Below, piece after piece: positions 1 through 8,800 of a stretch of 64,000 bases of DNA. The DNA is from Tractidigestivibacter scatoligenes (lineage in GTDB: Bacteria; Actinomycetota; Coriobacteriia; Coriobacteriales; Atopobiaceae), in contig NZ_LOJF01000010.1 in NCBI RefSeq assembly GCF_001494635.1, forward strand, positions 1-64,000. The letters are read 5' to 3'. The notes under the pieces were generated by a model, which saw only the letters and a program-made list of their open reading frames with translations, had not been told where the DNA came from and did not search any database. Made by a program: the position numbers and the translations under genes. Positions within the stretch are counted from its first letter, which is position 1. Each line of letters opens with the position of its first letter.

Positions 1-94
1 CGATCTTTCTCTGCTCAGCGCTGTGCATGCGGCTTCCTTCCTGTTCCGATTTGGTCCAGGATTCCCACCGCAGTCCCACAAGTCATTTTTAAGT

Positions 95-121
95 TTGCAT
101 AAACAATACCTATGTTATCAT
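95..121 (+). promoter_or_regulatory. Possible promoter of the pilus locus
   Basis: The first 240 bases hold no convincing gene. An AT-rich patch contains a TTGCAT box at 95-100 and a TATCAT box at 116-121 (spacing 15, slightly short), about 120 bases before the first gene. This is only a sigma-70-like guess made on composition. Confidence 0.3.
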
Positions 122-240
122 CCTGCAAAGTGGGTCTGGAAGTCGCTCTATCGTGAGTTAATTGATTCGCCTCGACCACCCATCTGGCTGACATTGCACG
201 GCGTGCCCCTTATCCGCACAGGGAAAGGAGGAGGGTTTAC

Positions 241-858
241 ATGTTCTTGTCTCCTGCAACATACATGCTGCTTGCAGGCGGATTCTCCGCTGTTGCCCTC
301 ATCTCTGCTCCGCGTGCTTTGCTTGCTGATAATGGCGCAGATGCTAGGCGCGGCCATCCCGGCGCGCCAGCACTGACATTCCCCCGCACCGCCACAATAA
401 GCGGCATCTTTGGCCTTCGCCGGGGCAACGATCACAAGGATTCCGCGCCCCAGCGTGTGTCGCTGCCTGCTGCCAAGCAGGCTCCGGTAGGCCATGCCCC
501 CGCAGACGCCCTCGACCTCAGCAAGCTCGACCGCGTGCAGCTGCTCCAGCTCCTGCGTGACGCCATGGAGGAGAACGACCGTCTCCGCGCCCAGACGGCA
601 GAAGCCACTCGTCGCGCGGAAGAGGCCGAGAAGAAGCTCGAGGACCGACGAATCCAGATAGAGGACTCCGAGTCTCTGGCCGAGGCGTCGTTGCGCTTGG
701 CGGGGATCTTTGTTGACGCCCAGCACGCGATTGACCTCTATGGTTACAACGTCGAGCAAAACAAACTCGGGGGGGGGTCTCCCAGCAGGGGCGTAGCGAC
801 CTCGGGAGACGCGACGCCAGAAGGCCCGGTGGAGAAAAATGAGCGCGCACGGGAATGA
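241..858 (+). CDS. Coiled-coil protein of unknown function, first gene of the pilus locus
   Basis: 205 residues. The ATG follows AAAGGAGGAGG by a good spacing, which fixes the start. Residues 7-28 are moderately hydrophobic. Residues 91-162 form a charged alpha-helical, probably coiled-coil segment (LLQLLRDAMEENDRL, then EEAEKKLEDRR). The tail is low-complexity. Similar proteins sit beside sortase and signal-peptidase genes in other actinobacteria and are sometimes labelled DNA repair protein without support that I know of; I give no function. Signal peptidase I follows 36 bases after the stop, so co-transcription is likely. A run of nine G residues (769-777) lies in the last third of the gene and could make the C-terminus prone to frame slippage. 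Confidence 0.7.
   Translation: MFLSPATYMLLAGGFSAVALISAPRALLADNGADARRGHPGAPALTFPRTATISGIFGLRRGNDHKDSAPQRVSLPAAKQAPVGHAPADALDLSKLDRVQLLQLLRDAMEENDRLRAQTAEATRRAEEAEKKLEDRRIQIEDSESLAEASLRLAGIFVDAQHAIDLYGYNVEQNKLGGGSPSRGVATSGDATPEGPVEKNERARE
769..777. repeat. Homopolymeric G9 tract inside coding sequence
   Basis: Nine consecutive G residues within the coiled-coil gene, encoding part of a Gly-Gly-Gly stretch after residue 175. Tracts this long are rare in coding DNA and are typical slipped-strand sites; gain or loss of one base would replace the last ~28 residues. Confidence 0.85.
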
Positions 859-894
859 TTCCATGCCCGAGCGCGACGGTGCGGGGCGGTTGCA

Positions 895-1545
895 ATGAAC
901 GCCGCGCAGAGAAGACCACGACTACAAGAGGCAGCTGGGAGCAAGCGTAACCAGGGCGCAAGCCAAGTCCAGCTTCCCACTGTCGACCAGATAGATGAAG
1001 AGCTCCAGCGCACCGAGGGCCTGCGGAATAGGCACGGCTTTAGGCGCAACGTAGCATTTGCGCTGGTAGGTGTCTTTGCGGCGTCCGTGCTCCTCTCCAC
1101 CTTTGTGCTTCCTACTTTCAAAATTTATGGCCAGTCCATGTCACCCACCTTGAACGAGGGCGACATTGTGGCGGCCACCAAGTCCGCCTCGTACAGCCGA
1201 GGCGACCTCGTGGCCTTCTCGTACAACAACAAGGTGCTCACCAAGCGCGTGATTGGCTGCCCGGGCGACTGGGTGGACATCGACTCCAACGGCAACGTGA
1301 GCATCAACGGCGAGATGATCGACGAGCCCTACCTCCAGGCGGGTGCCAAAAGCCTGGGCCAGTGCGATATCAGCCTGCCCTACCAGGTGCCTGAGGACAC
1401 GTACTTCGTGATGGGCGACAAGCGCTCCGTTTCGGTGGACTCCCGCCTCACGCAGGTGGGTTGCATTCCGCGGGACCAGATTGTGGGCAAGCTCGCGCTT
1501 CGGGTGTGGCCCCTGGGAAGCTTTGGGGTGGTGGGGTCGTTATGA
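895..1545 (+). CDS. lepB: Signal peptidase I (type I leader peptidase)
   Basis: 216 residues. It cleaves Sec signal peptides at the outer face of the membrane. A cytoplasmic N-terminus is followed by one membrane segment at about residues 51-73. The serine nucleophile motif is SMSP with Ser81, the general-base lysine is in the KRVIG motif (Lys117), and the conserved GDxR...S-x-DSR box is present as GDKR (174-177) and SVDSR (180-184). Length and motif order are normal for Gram-positive enzymes. No strong ribosome site precedes the ATG, so the start could be internal by a few codons. It lies just upstream of pilin genes, and in several actinobacterial pilus loci a dedicated signal peptidase is needed for assembly; that role is inferred here. 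Confidence 0.93.
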   Translation: MNAAQRRPRLQEAAGSKRNQGASQVQLPTVDQIDEELQRTEGLRNRHGFRRNVAFALVGVFAASVLLSTFVLPTFKIYGQSMSPTLNEGDIVAATKSASYSRGDLVAFSYNNKVLTKRVIGCPGDWVDIDSNGNVSINGEMIDEPYLQAGAKSLGQCDISLPYQVPEDTYFVMGDKRSVSVDSRLTQVGCIPRDQIVGKLALRVWPLGSFGVVGSL

Positions 1546-1637
1546 GACATGCGAGTGACCGTGGCCCGTAATCGGCTGCGATGACATTGGGCTGTGTATG
1601 GCACGAGAAGGCTACTCATGCTGAGAAAGGAAGGACA

Positions 1638-3137
1638 ATGAAACACCTAAGCAAGAAGCTGACGTCCGTCATTACTGCCGTGCTTGCGGTTGTGATGGCG
1701 CTGACGCTGGCACCCACAGCGTACGCGGCAGACTCGACGTACAAGCTGACGCTTACGGGCACCGCGACGGGCCACACCTACGAGGCATACCAGATTTTCA
1801 CTGGTGACCTTTCGACGAAGGAGGACGGCACCAAGGCCCTCTCCAACGCCAAGTGGGGCGAGGGCGTCACCTACACGGGCACCGAGTCTGCGGCTGACGT
1901 GGCGAAGGCCCTGGGCGACGGCACGATGACGATTGCGCAGCTTGAGGAAAAGCTCACGCTCACGAAGCCTGCGAAGACCGTGACCTCCGCGAAGGACTCG
2001 ACGGTTATCGAGGGCCTTGACGCCGGCTACTATCTGGTGAAGGACAAGGACGGCACCCAGGCCAACACGTCTGACGCCTACACCAAGTTCATCGTCCAGG
2101 TTGTGGGCGACACCGAGGCCAAGATCAAGTCCGATGTCCCGACCGTCGTGAAGAAGGTCAAGGACACGAACGAGTCCACCGGCGACACCACCGACTGGCA
2201 GGACTCTGCCGACTACAAGATCGGCGCTGATGTGCCGTACCAGATCACCGGCACCATGCCCTCCAACATTGCCGACTACACCACCTACAAGTATGTGTTC
2301 ACCGATACCATGTCCAAGGGCCTGACCTACACGGCCAAGAACGCCAAGGTCACGATTGGCGACAAGGACGTTACCTCGAGCTTTGCCGAGGTCGTTACCC
2401 CCAAGGAGGACGGCTCCACGGTCGTTACCTGGACCTGCAACAACCTCAGGGGCATCGACGGCGTCACGCTCGACAAGGACACCAAGGTCGTCGTGAACTA
2501 CACCGCTAAGCTGAACGAGAGCGCCGTTCTCGGTTCTGCTGGCAACCCCAACGAGGTTGACCTTACCTACTCCAACAACCCCAATAAGGGTGGCGAGGGC
2601 GAGACCGGCAAGACCCCCAAGGACAAGAACATCGTCTTCACCTACAAGACCGTCGTGAACAAGGTCGACCAGGATAAGAAGTCCCTGGCTGGCGCCGCGT
2701 TCAAGCTCGAGAAGAAGGTTAAGAAGACCGACGGCACAACCGAGTACAAGACCGTCAAGGAGTTCACCGCCGGCGAGGAGACCAGCTTCGAGTTCAAGGG
2801 CCTGGACGACGGCGAGTACAAGCTCACCGAGACCACGACCCCCGCTGGCTACAACACGATTACCCCGATCGAGTTCACCATCAGCGCAGATCACGATACC
2901 GAATCCGACAGCCCCACGCTGACCAGCCTTTCCGGCAACGCGACCACGGGCGAGGCTACGTTCACCGCTGACAAAGATGCCGGCTCCCTCACGACCGACG
3001 TCGTGAACAAGAAGGGTTCCACGCTTCCCTCCACGGGCGGTATGGGCACCACCGTCCTCTACGTCGCTGGTGCAGCAATCGTTGTTGCTGCGGGCGTTGG
3101 CCTGGCCATCCGTCGCAACAAGCGTCGTGACGCATAG
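1638..3137 (+). CDS. LPxTG-anchored major pilin (SpaA/FctA-type backbone)
   Basis: 499 residues. The ATG follows AGAAAGGAAGGA and opens a clear Sec signal peptide (two Lys, hydrophobic core, cleavage near residue 31 after AYA). The body is beta-rich and Lys/Thr/Asp-rich. A TVVKKV stretch after the first domain (about residue 172) is a candidate pilin lysine. An isopeptide domain with an E-box (YKLTETTTPAGY, about residues 394-405) is typical of Cna-B/SpaA folds. The sorting signal is LPSTG at 463-467, then a membrane segment and a basic tail. The adjacent class C sortase should polymerise it through the pilin lysine. Codon use is strongly biased, as in highly expressed genes. Assignment as the shaft subunit rests on size, E-box and position. 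Confidence 0.9.
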   Translation: MKHLSKKLTSVITAVLAVVMALTLAPTAYAADSTYKLTLTGTATGHTYEAYQIFTGDLSTKEDGTKALSNAKWGEGVTYTGTESAADVAKALGDGTMTIAQLEEKLTLTKPAKTVTSAKDSTVIEGLDAGYYLVKDKDGTQANTSDAYTKFIVQVVGDTEAKIKSDVPTVVKKVKDTNESTGDTTDWQDSADYKIGADVPYQITGTMPSNIADYTTYKYVFTDTMSKGLTYTAKNAKVTIGDKDVTSSFAEVVTPKEDGSTVVTWTCNNLRGIDGVTLDKDTKVVVNYTAKLNESAVLGSAGNPNEVDLTYSNNPNKGGEGETGKTPKDKNIVFTYKTVVNKVDQDKKSLAGAAFKLEKKVKKTDGTTEYKTVKEFTAGEETSFEFKGLDDGEYKLTETTTPAGYNTITPIEFTISADHDTESDSPTLTSLSGNATTGEATFTADKDAGSLTTDVVNKKGSTLPSTGGMGTTVLYVAGAAIVVAAGVGLAIRRNKRRDA

Positions 3138-3165
3138 TCCTGTTCCTTAGTTCTTCTCATGCCAA

Positions 3166-3196
3166 GCGGCCGCCCCAGCCACGGGGGGGCGGCCGC
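3166..3196 (+). terminator. G+C hairpin between pilin and sortase genes
   Basis: An 11-bp perfect stem (GCGGCCGCCCC with its complement) and a 9-base loop between the pilin stop and the sortase ribosome site. No T-run follows, so it is more likely an attenuator or a 3' stabiliser of pilin mRNA than a full terminator. This would fit the usual excess of pilin over sortase. Confidence 0.55.
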
Positions 3197-3219
3197 GGAC
3201 GCCGCGAAAGGAGGTGCAG

Positions 3220-4158
3220 ATGGGAAGGTGGCTTAGGACGCACGTACCTGAGGTCCTTCTCAGCTGCGCTCTTATCGTTGGCGTTGGCATGATGCTCTAC
3301 CCCTCGGTGAGCGACTGGTGGAACTCCATGCACCAGTCGCAAGCCATCGCCACCTATCAGGAGGTGGTGAGCGACAACTCCGCAGAGCGCAACCAGCAGA
3401 TGTGGGACGAGGCGGTTGCGTACAACCAATCGCTTTCGCACGACGGTAGCCGGTTCACGCTTTCGGACGAGGAGCGCGAGAGGTACGAGCAGACGCTCGA
3501 CGTGACCGGTACCGGGATCATGGGCTACGTGGAGATCCCCAAGATTAGCGTCTCTCTTCCCATCTACCACGGGACGGACGACACGATTTTGCAGATTGCC
3601 ATCGGCCACATTCCCGGTTCCTCGCTGCCGGTTGGCGGGGAGGGCACGCACTGCGTGATTTCCGGCCACAGGGGTCTTCCGTCCGCGCGTCTGTTCACGG
3701 ACATCGACCAGCTCCGCGAGGGTGACGTCTTCATGCTGCACGTTCTGGACAAGACGCTCACCTACCAGGTGGACCAGATTCGCGTGGTCCTGCCCGACGA
3801 GCTGGACGATCTGGCAATAGACGACGGGCTGGACCTTTGCACGCTGGTCACGTGCACGCCCTATGGGGTGAACACTCACCGGCTGCTTGTGCGCGGCCAC
3901 CGCATTCCCAACCAGAGCGCGGCGATTGCGGACGGTGACGCGGTGCAGGTGAGTCCCGCCATCGTGGCGGTGGTGCTCACGGCGCTGGTGCTGCTGGTGG
4001 CGCTTTTCGTCCGGGCGGTGCGAAGGCGCGCGGACGGCTCGGGTGGAGGTCCGGGCAGTGGTCCGAGCAGAGGCACGGGCGGCACGCGGCACCGAGGCGC
4101 ACCACGCGGGCGAGCATCAAAGGTTGTAGTAGGTACGAGAGAGGGAGCACAGTCGTGA
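3220..4158 (+). CDS. Class C (pilus-assembling) sortase
   Basis: 312 residues. The transpeptidase links pilin subunits via the Thr of LPxTG to a pilin lysine. N-terminal membrane segment at about 10-30, then the sortase fold with EIPKISVSLPIYHGT, catalytic His150 in SGHRGL, Cys212 in TLVTCTPYG and Arg221 in NTHRLL, nine residues after the Cys as usual. A second membrane segment (about 247-267) and a basic tail are typical of class C. The start is the ATG six bases after AAAGGAGG; a GTG two codons upstream overlaps the ribosome site and is less likely. Its stop overlaps the next start (GTGA), indicating translational coupling. Confidence 0.95.
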   Translation: MGRWLRTHVPEVLLSCALIVGVGMMLYPSVSDWWNSMHQSQAIATYQEVVSDNSAERNQQMWDEAVAYNQSLSHDGSRFTLSDEERERYEQTLDVTGTGIMGYVEIPKISVSLPIYHGTDDTILQIAIGHIPGSSLPVGGEGTHCVISGHRGLPSARLFTDIDQLREGDVFMLHVLDKTLTYQVDQIRVVLPDELDDLAIDDGLDLCTLVTCTPYGVNTHRLLVRGHRIPNQSAAIADGDAVQVSPAIVAVVLTALVLLVALFVRAVRRRADGSGGGPGSGPSRGTGGTRHRGAPRGRASKVVVGTREGAQS

Positions 4159-5153
4159 CACGCAGAGAGACAAAGCCGTTTGGCTCCGCAGGGCGAGTCC
4201 TCGTGGCTGTGGCGGTCCTTCTCGCAGCGGTGCTTGCCGCCGTGCCCGCGACCGCCCGCGCACAGGTGGGCATTGCGCGCGGCACAGTCTGCTCGCTTGA
4301 GGTTGAGAAGTGCCCAGCCGAGGGGCAGGGCTTCCACCTTGCGCTTGTGGCGCGGATGGACGCGGCAGGCAAGCTCACGGCGGTGCCGGCCCTTGAGGAT
4401 GCGGTGACGGAGACCGGAATCGACCCGGCAACCTTTAGCGAGGCGACCGACGCCCAGACCCTCTCAGCCGCGGCGTCCAGCTACCTGGGCTACGTTGCTT
4501 CTGGCAAGGGATCCTTTGACGAGAAGGACGCCACGGTCGCTGGCGGCAAGGCAAGCTTTGCCGGACTCGAGCCTGGCATGTACCTTCTCACCGCAGACCC
4601 TGCAACCGTGGGCGGCTCAACCTACACCGCCCTTCCCAACCTGGTGATTGTGTCGCGCGTAGACGGCAGCACGTATGCCACGGACTGCCAGGTGGAGGCA
4701 AAGTTCGAGGTTCGCCCGGCAGAGACGCAGCACAACCGCGTGACCAAGCTCTGGCAGGGTGACAGCGCTTCCACGCGTCCTCAGTCCGTGCAGGTTGCCA
4801 TCTACAACGGAGACCAGCTCTACCAAGAGGTCACGCTCGACGCCTCGAACAACTGGACGTTTGCCTGGGACGGTGAGGGCAACTGGTCCGTGCGCGAGAA
4901 GGACGTGCCCGCCGGTTATACGTGCTCGGTCCTCATGACGCGCGGAGACTCGGAGTCTGGCCAGGACGGCATGGACTTCACGCTCACCAACACCGCGCCC
5001 ACTGGCAAGCACGAGAACCCCCGCACGCCTGGCTCCATCTCCAACACGGGCGACCCCACCTCGCCTGTGGTGCCGGCGGCGCTTCTCTGCGCTGGTGGCG
5101 TACTGGTTCTTCTCGGCCTTGCGGGACGTCGCAGGGAGGAGGGCCGCGCGTGA
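4155..5153 (+). CDS. Ancillary pilus/surface protein with non-canonical sorting signal
   Basis: 332 residues starting with GTG in a four-base overlap with the sortase stop. Signal peptide at about 1-36 (cleavage near ARA). The middle contains a Cna-B-like repeat with EKDVPAGY and a preceding NWSVR strand. The C-terminus has a membrane helix and a Arg/Glu tail, but the expected LPxTG is replaced by ISNTG at about 295-299 followed by DPTSP. It is probably a minor pilin at the base or the tip, or a cell-wall anchor partner. The unusual sorting signal suggests either a relaxed sortase or simple membrane anchoring. The stop overlaps the next start as GTGA. Confidence 0.82.
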   Translation: MTRRETKPFGSAGRVLVAVAVLLAAVLAAVPATARAQVGIARGTVCSLEVEKCPAEGQGFHLALVARMDAAGKLTAVPALEDAVTETGIDPATFSEATDAQTLSAAASSYLGYVASGKGSFDEKDATVAGGKASFAGLEPGMYLLTADPATVGGSTYTALPNLVIVSRVDGSTYATDCQVEAKFEVRPAETQHNRVTKLWQGDSASTRPQSVQVAIYNGDQLYQEVTLDASNNWTFAWDGEGNWSVREKDVPAGYTCSVLMTRGDSESGQDGMDFTLTNTAPTGKHENPRTPGSISNTGDPTSPVVPAALLCAGGVLVLLGLAGRRREEGRA

Positions 5154-5761
5154 GCGATGCTCGCCTGACATCACGCGAGAAGCGCGGCGGTGCTGCCGGC
5201 GCGGCGTCGCGTCGCTGGCGGTTTGCGCTGGTTGCGGGCGCAGCACTCGTGGCCTGCGGGCTTCTCGTCTGGTGGCAGGGCATGCAGCGCGCGACGGCTC
5301 AGGCTAGCGAGGGAAGTGCGCTCTGCCAGGCGGTGCTGGCAGACCTTGATGCCACGGTGCCTGCCTCTGGGCCCGCGGCAGAGGAGGACCCGGCGGCCCT
5401 TCCTGTGGCGCAGCTCGAGGGCGTCGACGTGGTGGGCCGGCTTGTCTGCAAGGACGCGTTGCTCGACCTTCCCGTGGCGACGCTGGGTGAGGACGCGAGC
5501 CTTGTCCCCGCGCTTGAAGAGGGCAATGACGGCGAGCTTGTGGTGCGCGTGCCCGCATGGCTTGCGCGCGAGGCCGGCCTGGACGCGCTGAAGGCGGGCG
5601 ACAGGCTTGTGTTTGTGCAGGTGAACGGTGCGCGGAGAACCTTCTCCGTTGCGGATGCAGGTACGACGAGCGCGGACTTTAACGACAACTTTGACCTTCT
5701 CGTCTACACCGAGGGGTCGTTTGGCGAGAAGACCTGGGTGGGTTGCTCGCAGTCCTCCTAG
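5150..5761 (+). CDS. Sortase-like membrane protein without catalytic residues
   Basis: 203 residues. GTG start in a four-base overlap with the upstream gene, behind AGGGAGGA. Membrane segment at about 24-43, then an extracytoplasmic domain. Segments DVVGRLVCKDALLDLPVA, GDRLVFVQVNGARRTFSV and FDLLVYTEG align by eye with the early, middle and late strands of sortases, but the SGH and TLVTC motifs and the catalytic Arg are absent; a Tyr takes the Cys position. Either it is a degenerate sortase retained as an assembly factor, or the resemblance is chance. Tight coupling with the pilus genes argues for a pilus role. Confidence 0.6.
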   Translation: MSDARLTSREKRGGAAGAASRRWRFALVAGAALVACGLLVWWQGMQRATAQASEGSALCQAVLADLDATVPASGPAAEEDPAALPVAQLEGVDVVGRLVCKDALLDLPVATLGEDASLVPALEEGNDGELVVRVPAWLAREAGLDALKAGDRLVFVQVNGARRTFSVADAGTTSADFNDNFDLLVYTEGSFGEKTWVGCSQSS

Positions 5762-5813
5762 CAGGAGGCTTGCGAGCAGCGTACGCGGATCGAGACGACG
5801 ATTCGAGGAAACG

Positions 5814-8800
5814 ATGAACCGACTCTTCGAAAAAGCAAGCAGGATGCTCAAGGACAACCGCCGGAGGCATGGCCTTCTCGGCTTGGCGGCTGTGGTTGGC
5901 GCGGCGGTGGCCGTGGTGTGCACAGTGCTGCTCATGTACCCGGCGCACGCGCTTACGGGCGGCGACGCGCTGAGGAACGCGATCAACGACGACTCGGCCG
6001 TGTTCTGGCGCCCGGCGGGCGCAGACGACGACGCCTGGAGCAAGACGGACGGCGGCAGCGCAGTGGACGCCGATGCCGAGCTACGCCTTCGTGTGGCGTT
6101 CACGCTTCCTGCGGGTACGCTGGCCAACGGGACCACGCTGCAGTACAAGGTGCCGTCTTCGGTTCATCCGGACACGTCTACCGGCGCGATTAAGGGCGAG
6201 GTCTATGCCAGCCCCACGGTTGGGGACCCGTCGAGGAACGGCGCGAACGCCATCGGCACGTACAGCCTGGACGGCGACGTGCTCACGCTGACCTTCAACG
6301 ACGACGTTGGGACGGCGAATGCGGGTAGCGCTCAGGGCGATGGGGCGAGCGACGCTTCGGCCGACGCTGGCGAGAAGACCGCGAGCGCGCTGAACGGCTA
6401 CGTGGACCTTGACCTTGGCTTTGACCAGCTGACCTGCGACGACAGCGGTCTTGCGAGCATCGAGCTGAACGATTCCGTGAGTCTCAAGGTTGCGAAGGCG
6501 GCGGAGGAAGAGGCGTCTGCTCAGAGCGCGGATGACAGCGCTGCGACGGCGACCGTCGAGGCCACGACTGACGACGAGCAGGACTCGGCCGGTGTTGAGG
6601 CAATGTCTCTGATGGCTGCGGCACCCTCGGCCACCCTTGCAGACGCCAATGGGACGGGCGTGGACCTCACGCAGTACCTCAAGACGGTGACGGTCTCGAA
6701 GCAGCAGGGCAACAAGATGGTGCCTGCGACCGAGTTCAATGATGGCGATCAGGTGGAAACCTACATTAGCTACAAAATTCCGGCGAATGTTATCACCGCC
6801 ACCAATCGTACGGCTAGGTATCAGATACCTAAGGGGCTTAAACCCAATCAGGAGCTTTCTGGCAAGATTACGAGGAATGGTGAGGAGATCGGCGACTACA
6901 CCATCTCAACGAGCGGCCTCGTTACGCTTACTTTTTACGACAAAGTGGTCGAGGATGGCGGAGCAATTACCGGTGACGTTACCTTTGATGGCGTTGTGAG
7001 CAACAGCAGCACGACTGAAGACCTTCCCATCAACTTTGGAAACAACTCCGGGCAGATTACCATCAAGAAGAAGCAGGGCGGCGGCGGCAACGAGGACACC
7101 AACCACGATGTGAAAGTCAGCAAGACTTCTTCTCCGAGTGATGATAACAAGACCATCAACTACTCCGTAACCATCTCTTCCGATAAGGGCACGTCTGGTC
7201 CGGTGAGCTTCACGGACTATCTGAACAAGTACTATAAGAACAATGCCAATCCTGCCTATCAGCGGGGTTCCCTCCAGCTGGTAAAGATCTCTAGCAGCGG
7301 CAGGGAGACGCTTACTCCATCTTCTTATGGCCTTTCGTGGAATGACAACGGTACAAATGGCCCGACCTTCTCGCTCGGCACTCTGCCGCAGCTGAAGGCG
7401 GGTGAGAGCTATGTGCTCACGTATACGGTAGACGTGAATGCCACAGATTCATCAGCCATGGTCAGCAATAACGCAAATGCCTCCTCTGGCAACAACAGCG
7501 GCAGTGATGATGACCACGTGGAATTCAAGCAGGACGTATCCAAGACAGGCACGTATTACAAGGATAGTAACTCCATCATTTGGAGGCTTGAGATTAACCC
7601 CACTGGAAAGAAGGATATCTCGAACTGGCTTGTGACCGATGCCATGCCAGGTGGCACAAAGATGTCGCAGTACAGGGTCTTTAGCTCTGATGGTCAGGTT
7701 GACCACACGTTTACGAGCGATAATGACTCCAGCTTCAATGAGAGCAATCTCTATTTCAACTTCTCGAGCCTAGGCCTTACTGGTGACCAGAAGACTAAGA
7801 CCTATTACATCGACATCTACACAGACGCTCCCGCAAGCGATAACACCAGTTTCGCGAATACGGCAACAACGTGGACTAATAGCGGGAAGGTTGAATCTAC
7901 GGGAACCGTTGATGTCGAGCACCGCACTACCAACATCTCAAAGACCCATGTCTCCGACGTGGCGGACGCGACCAAGGCGAAGGGAATCCGTAAAGAGACC
8001 TGGTCTTCAGATGCCACTCTTCCGGAGGGCAACCTCTCTGGGATGACGTATACGTATACAGATAACATCAAGAATGCTACGGACGGAAACGGTACAGACC
8101 TTGGCCCTGACAGCCACTATGCGATTGCGGCTGATCTTGATGCGGCGCTCAAGGGCAACGATGGGCTCCGTGTAAACCTCAACTCCTATGACAAGTATCG
8201 CTATGTCGGCAATGGCACAGGATACTATGACGATTACTACAGATACCACGATAAGCAGGACGTCTTCTTTACGGTGACCTACTACGACGGCCTTAACTGC
8301 ACTGGCAATACGGTTGATGCTAGCAATACCACCATACCTGTGAAGAGTTTCAAGGTACAGGTGAAAATCGCAGATGGAATTACGTTTAGCGCTACGAACA
8401 TGAAGATTGGTGCGTATCCAACGTACATGGACACCACCAAGGTCAAAGAGGGCGAGTCCATTAACGCCAAGAATAAGGGTGAGATTGATAACAAGGAGTC
8501 CGAGCCGCAAGTCACCTACACCAGGCCGCATCGCATCCTGAAGTCGGTCAAAACCGGCAATAACAAGGCGGCGAGCGGCAACAAGTCCTTTAAGCTTAGC
8601 GAGATTAAGGATGGCAAGCTCACCTATCGCATCAACCTTGCAACCGATCCCTCTGATGACAACACGACGATCACCGTTACTGACACGCTCCCGAAGGGCA
8701 TGACGTATGTCGACGATTCGATAAGAGCGGCGTTTTTCAAAGACGAGTACTACGAGGACACCACTAACAATGCTGGCGTGGATCTTGGCAAGGGCAAGGC

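Noticed and set aside
1647-2894. 415-codon open frame antisense to the pilin gene
   Set aside because: Long antisense frames are expected in G+C-rich, codon-biased genes; the product is low-complexity Val/Leu/Gly without any domain.
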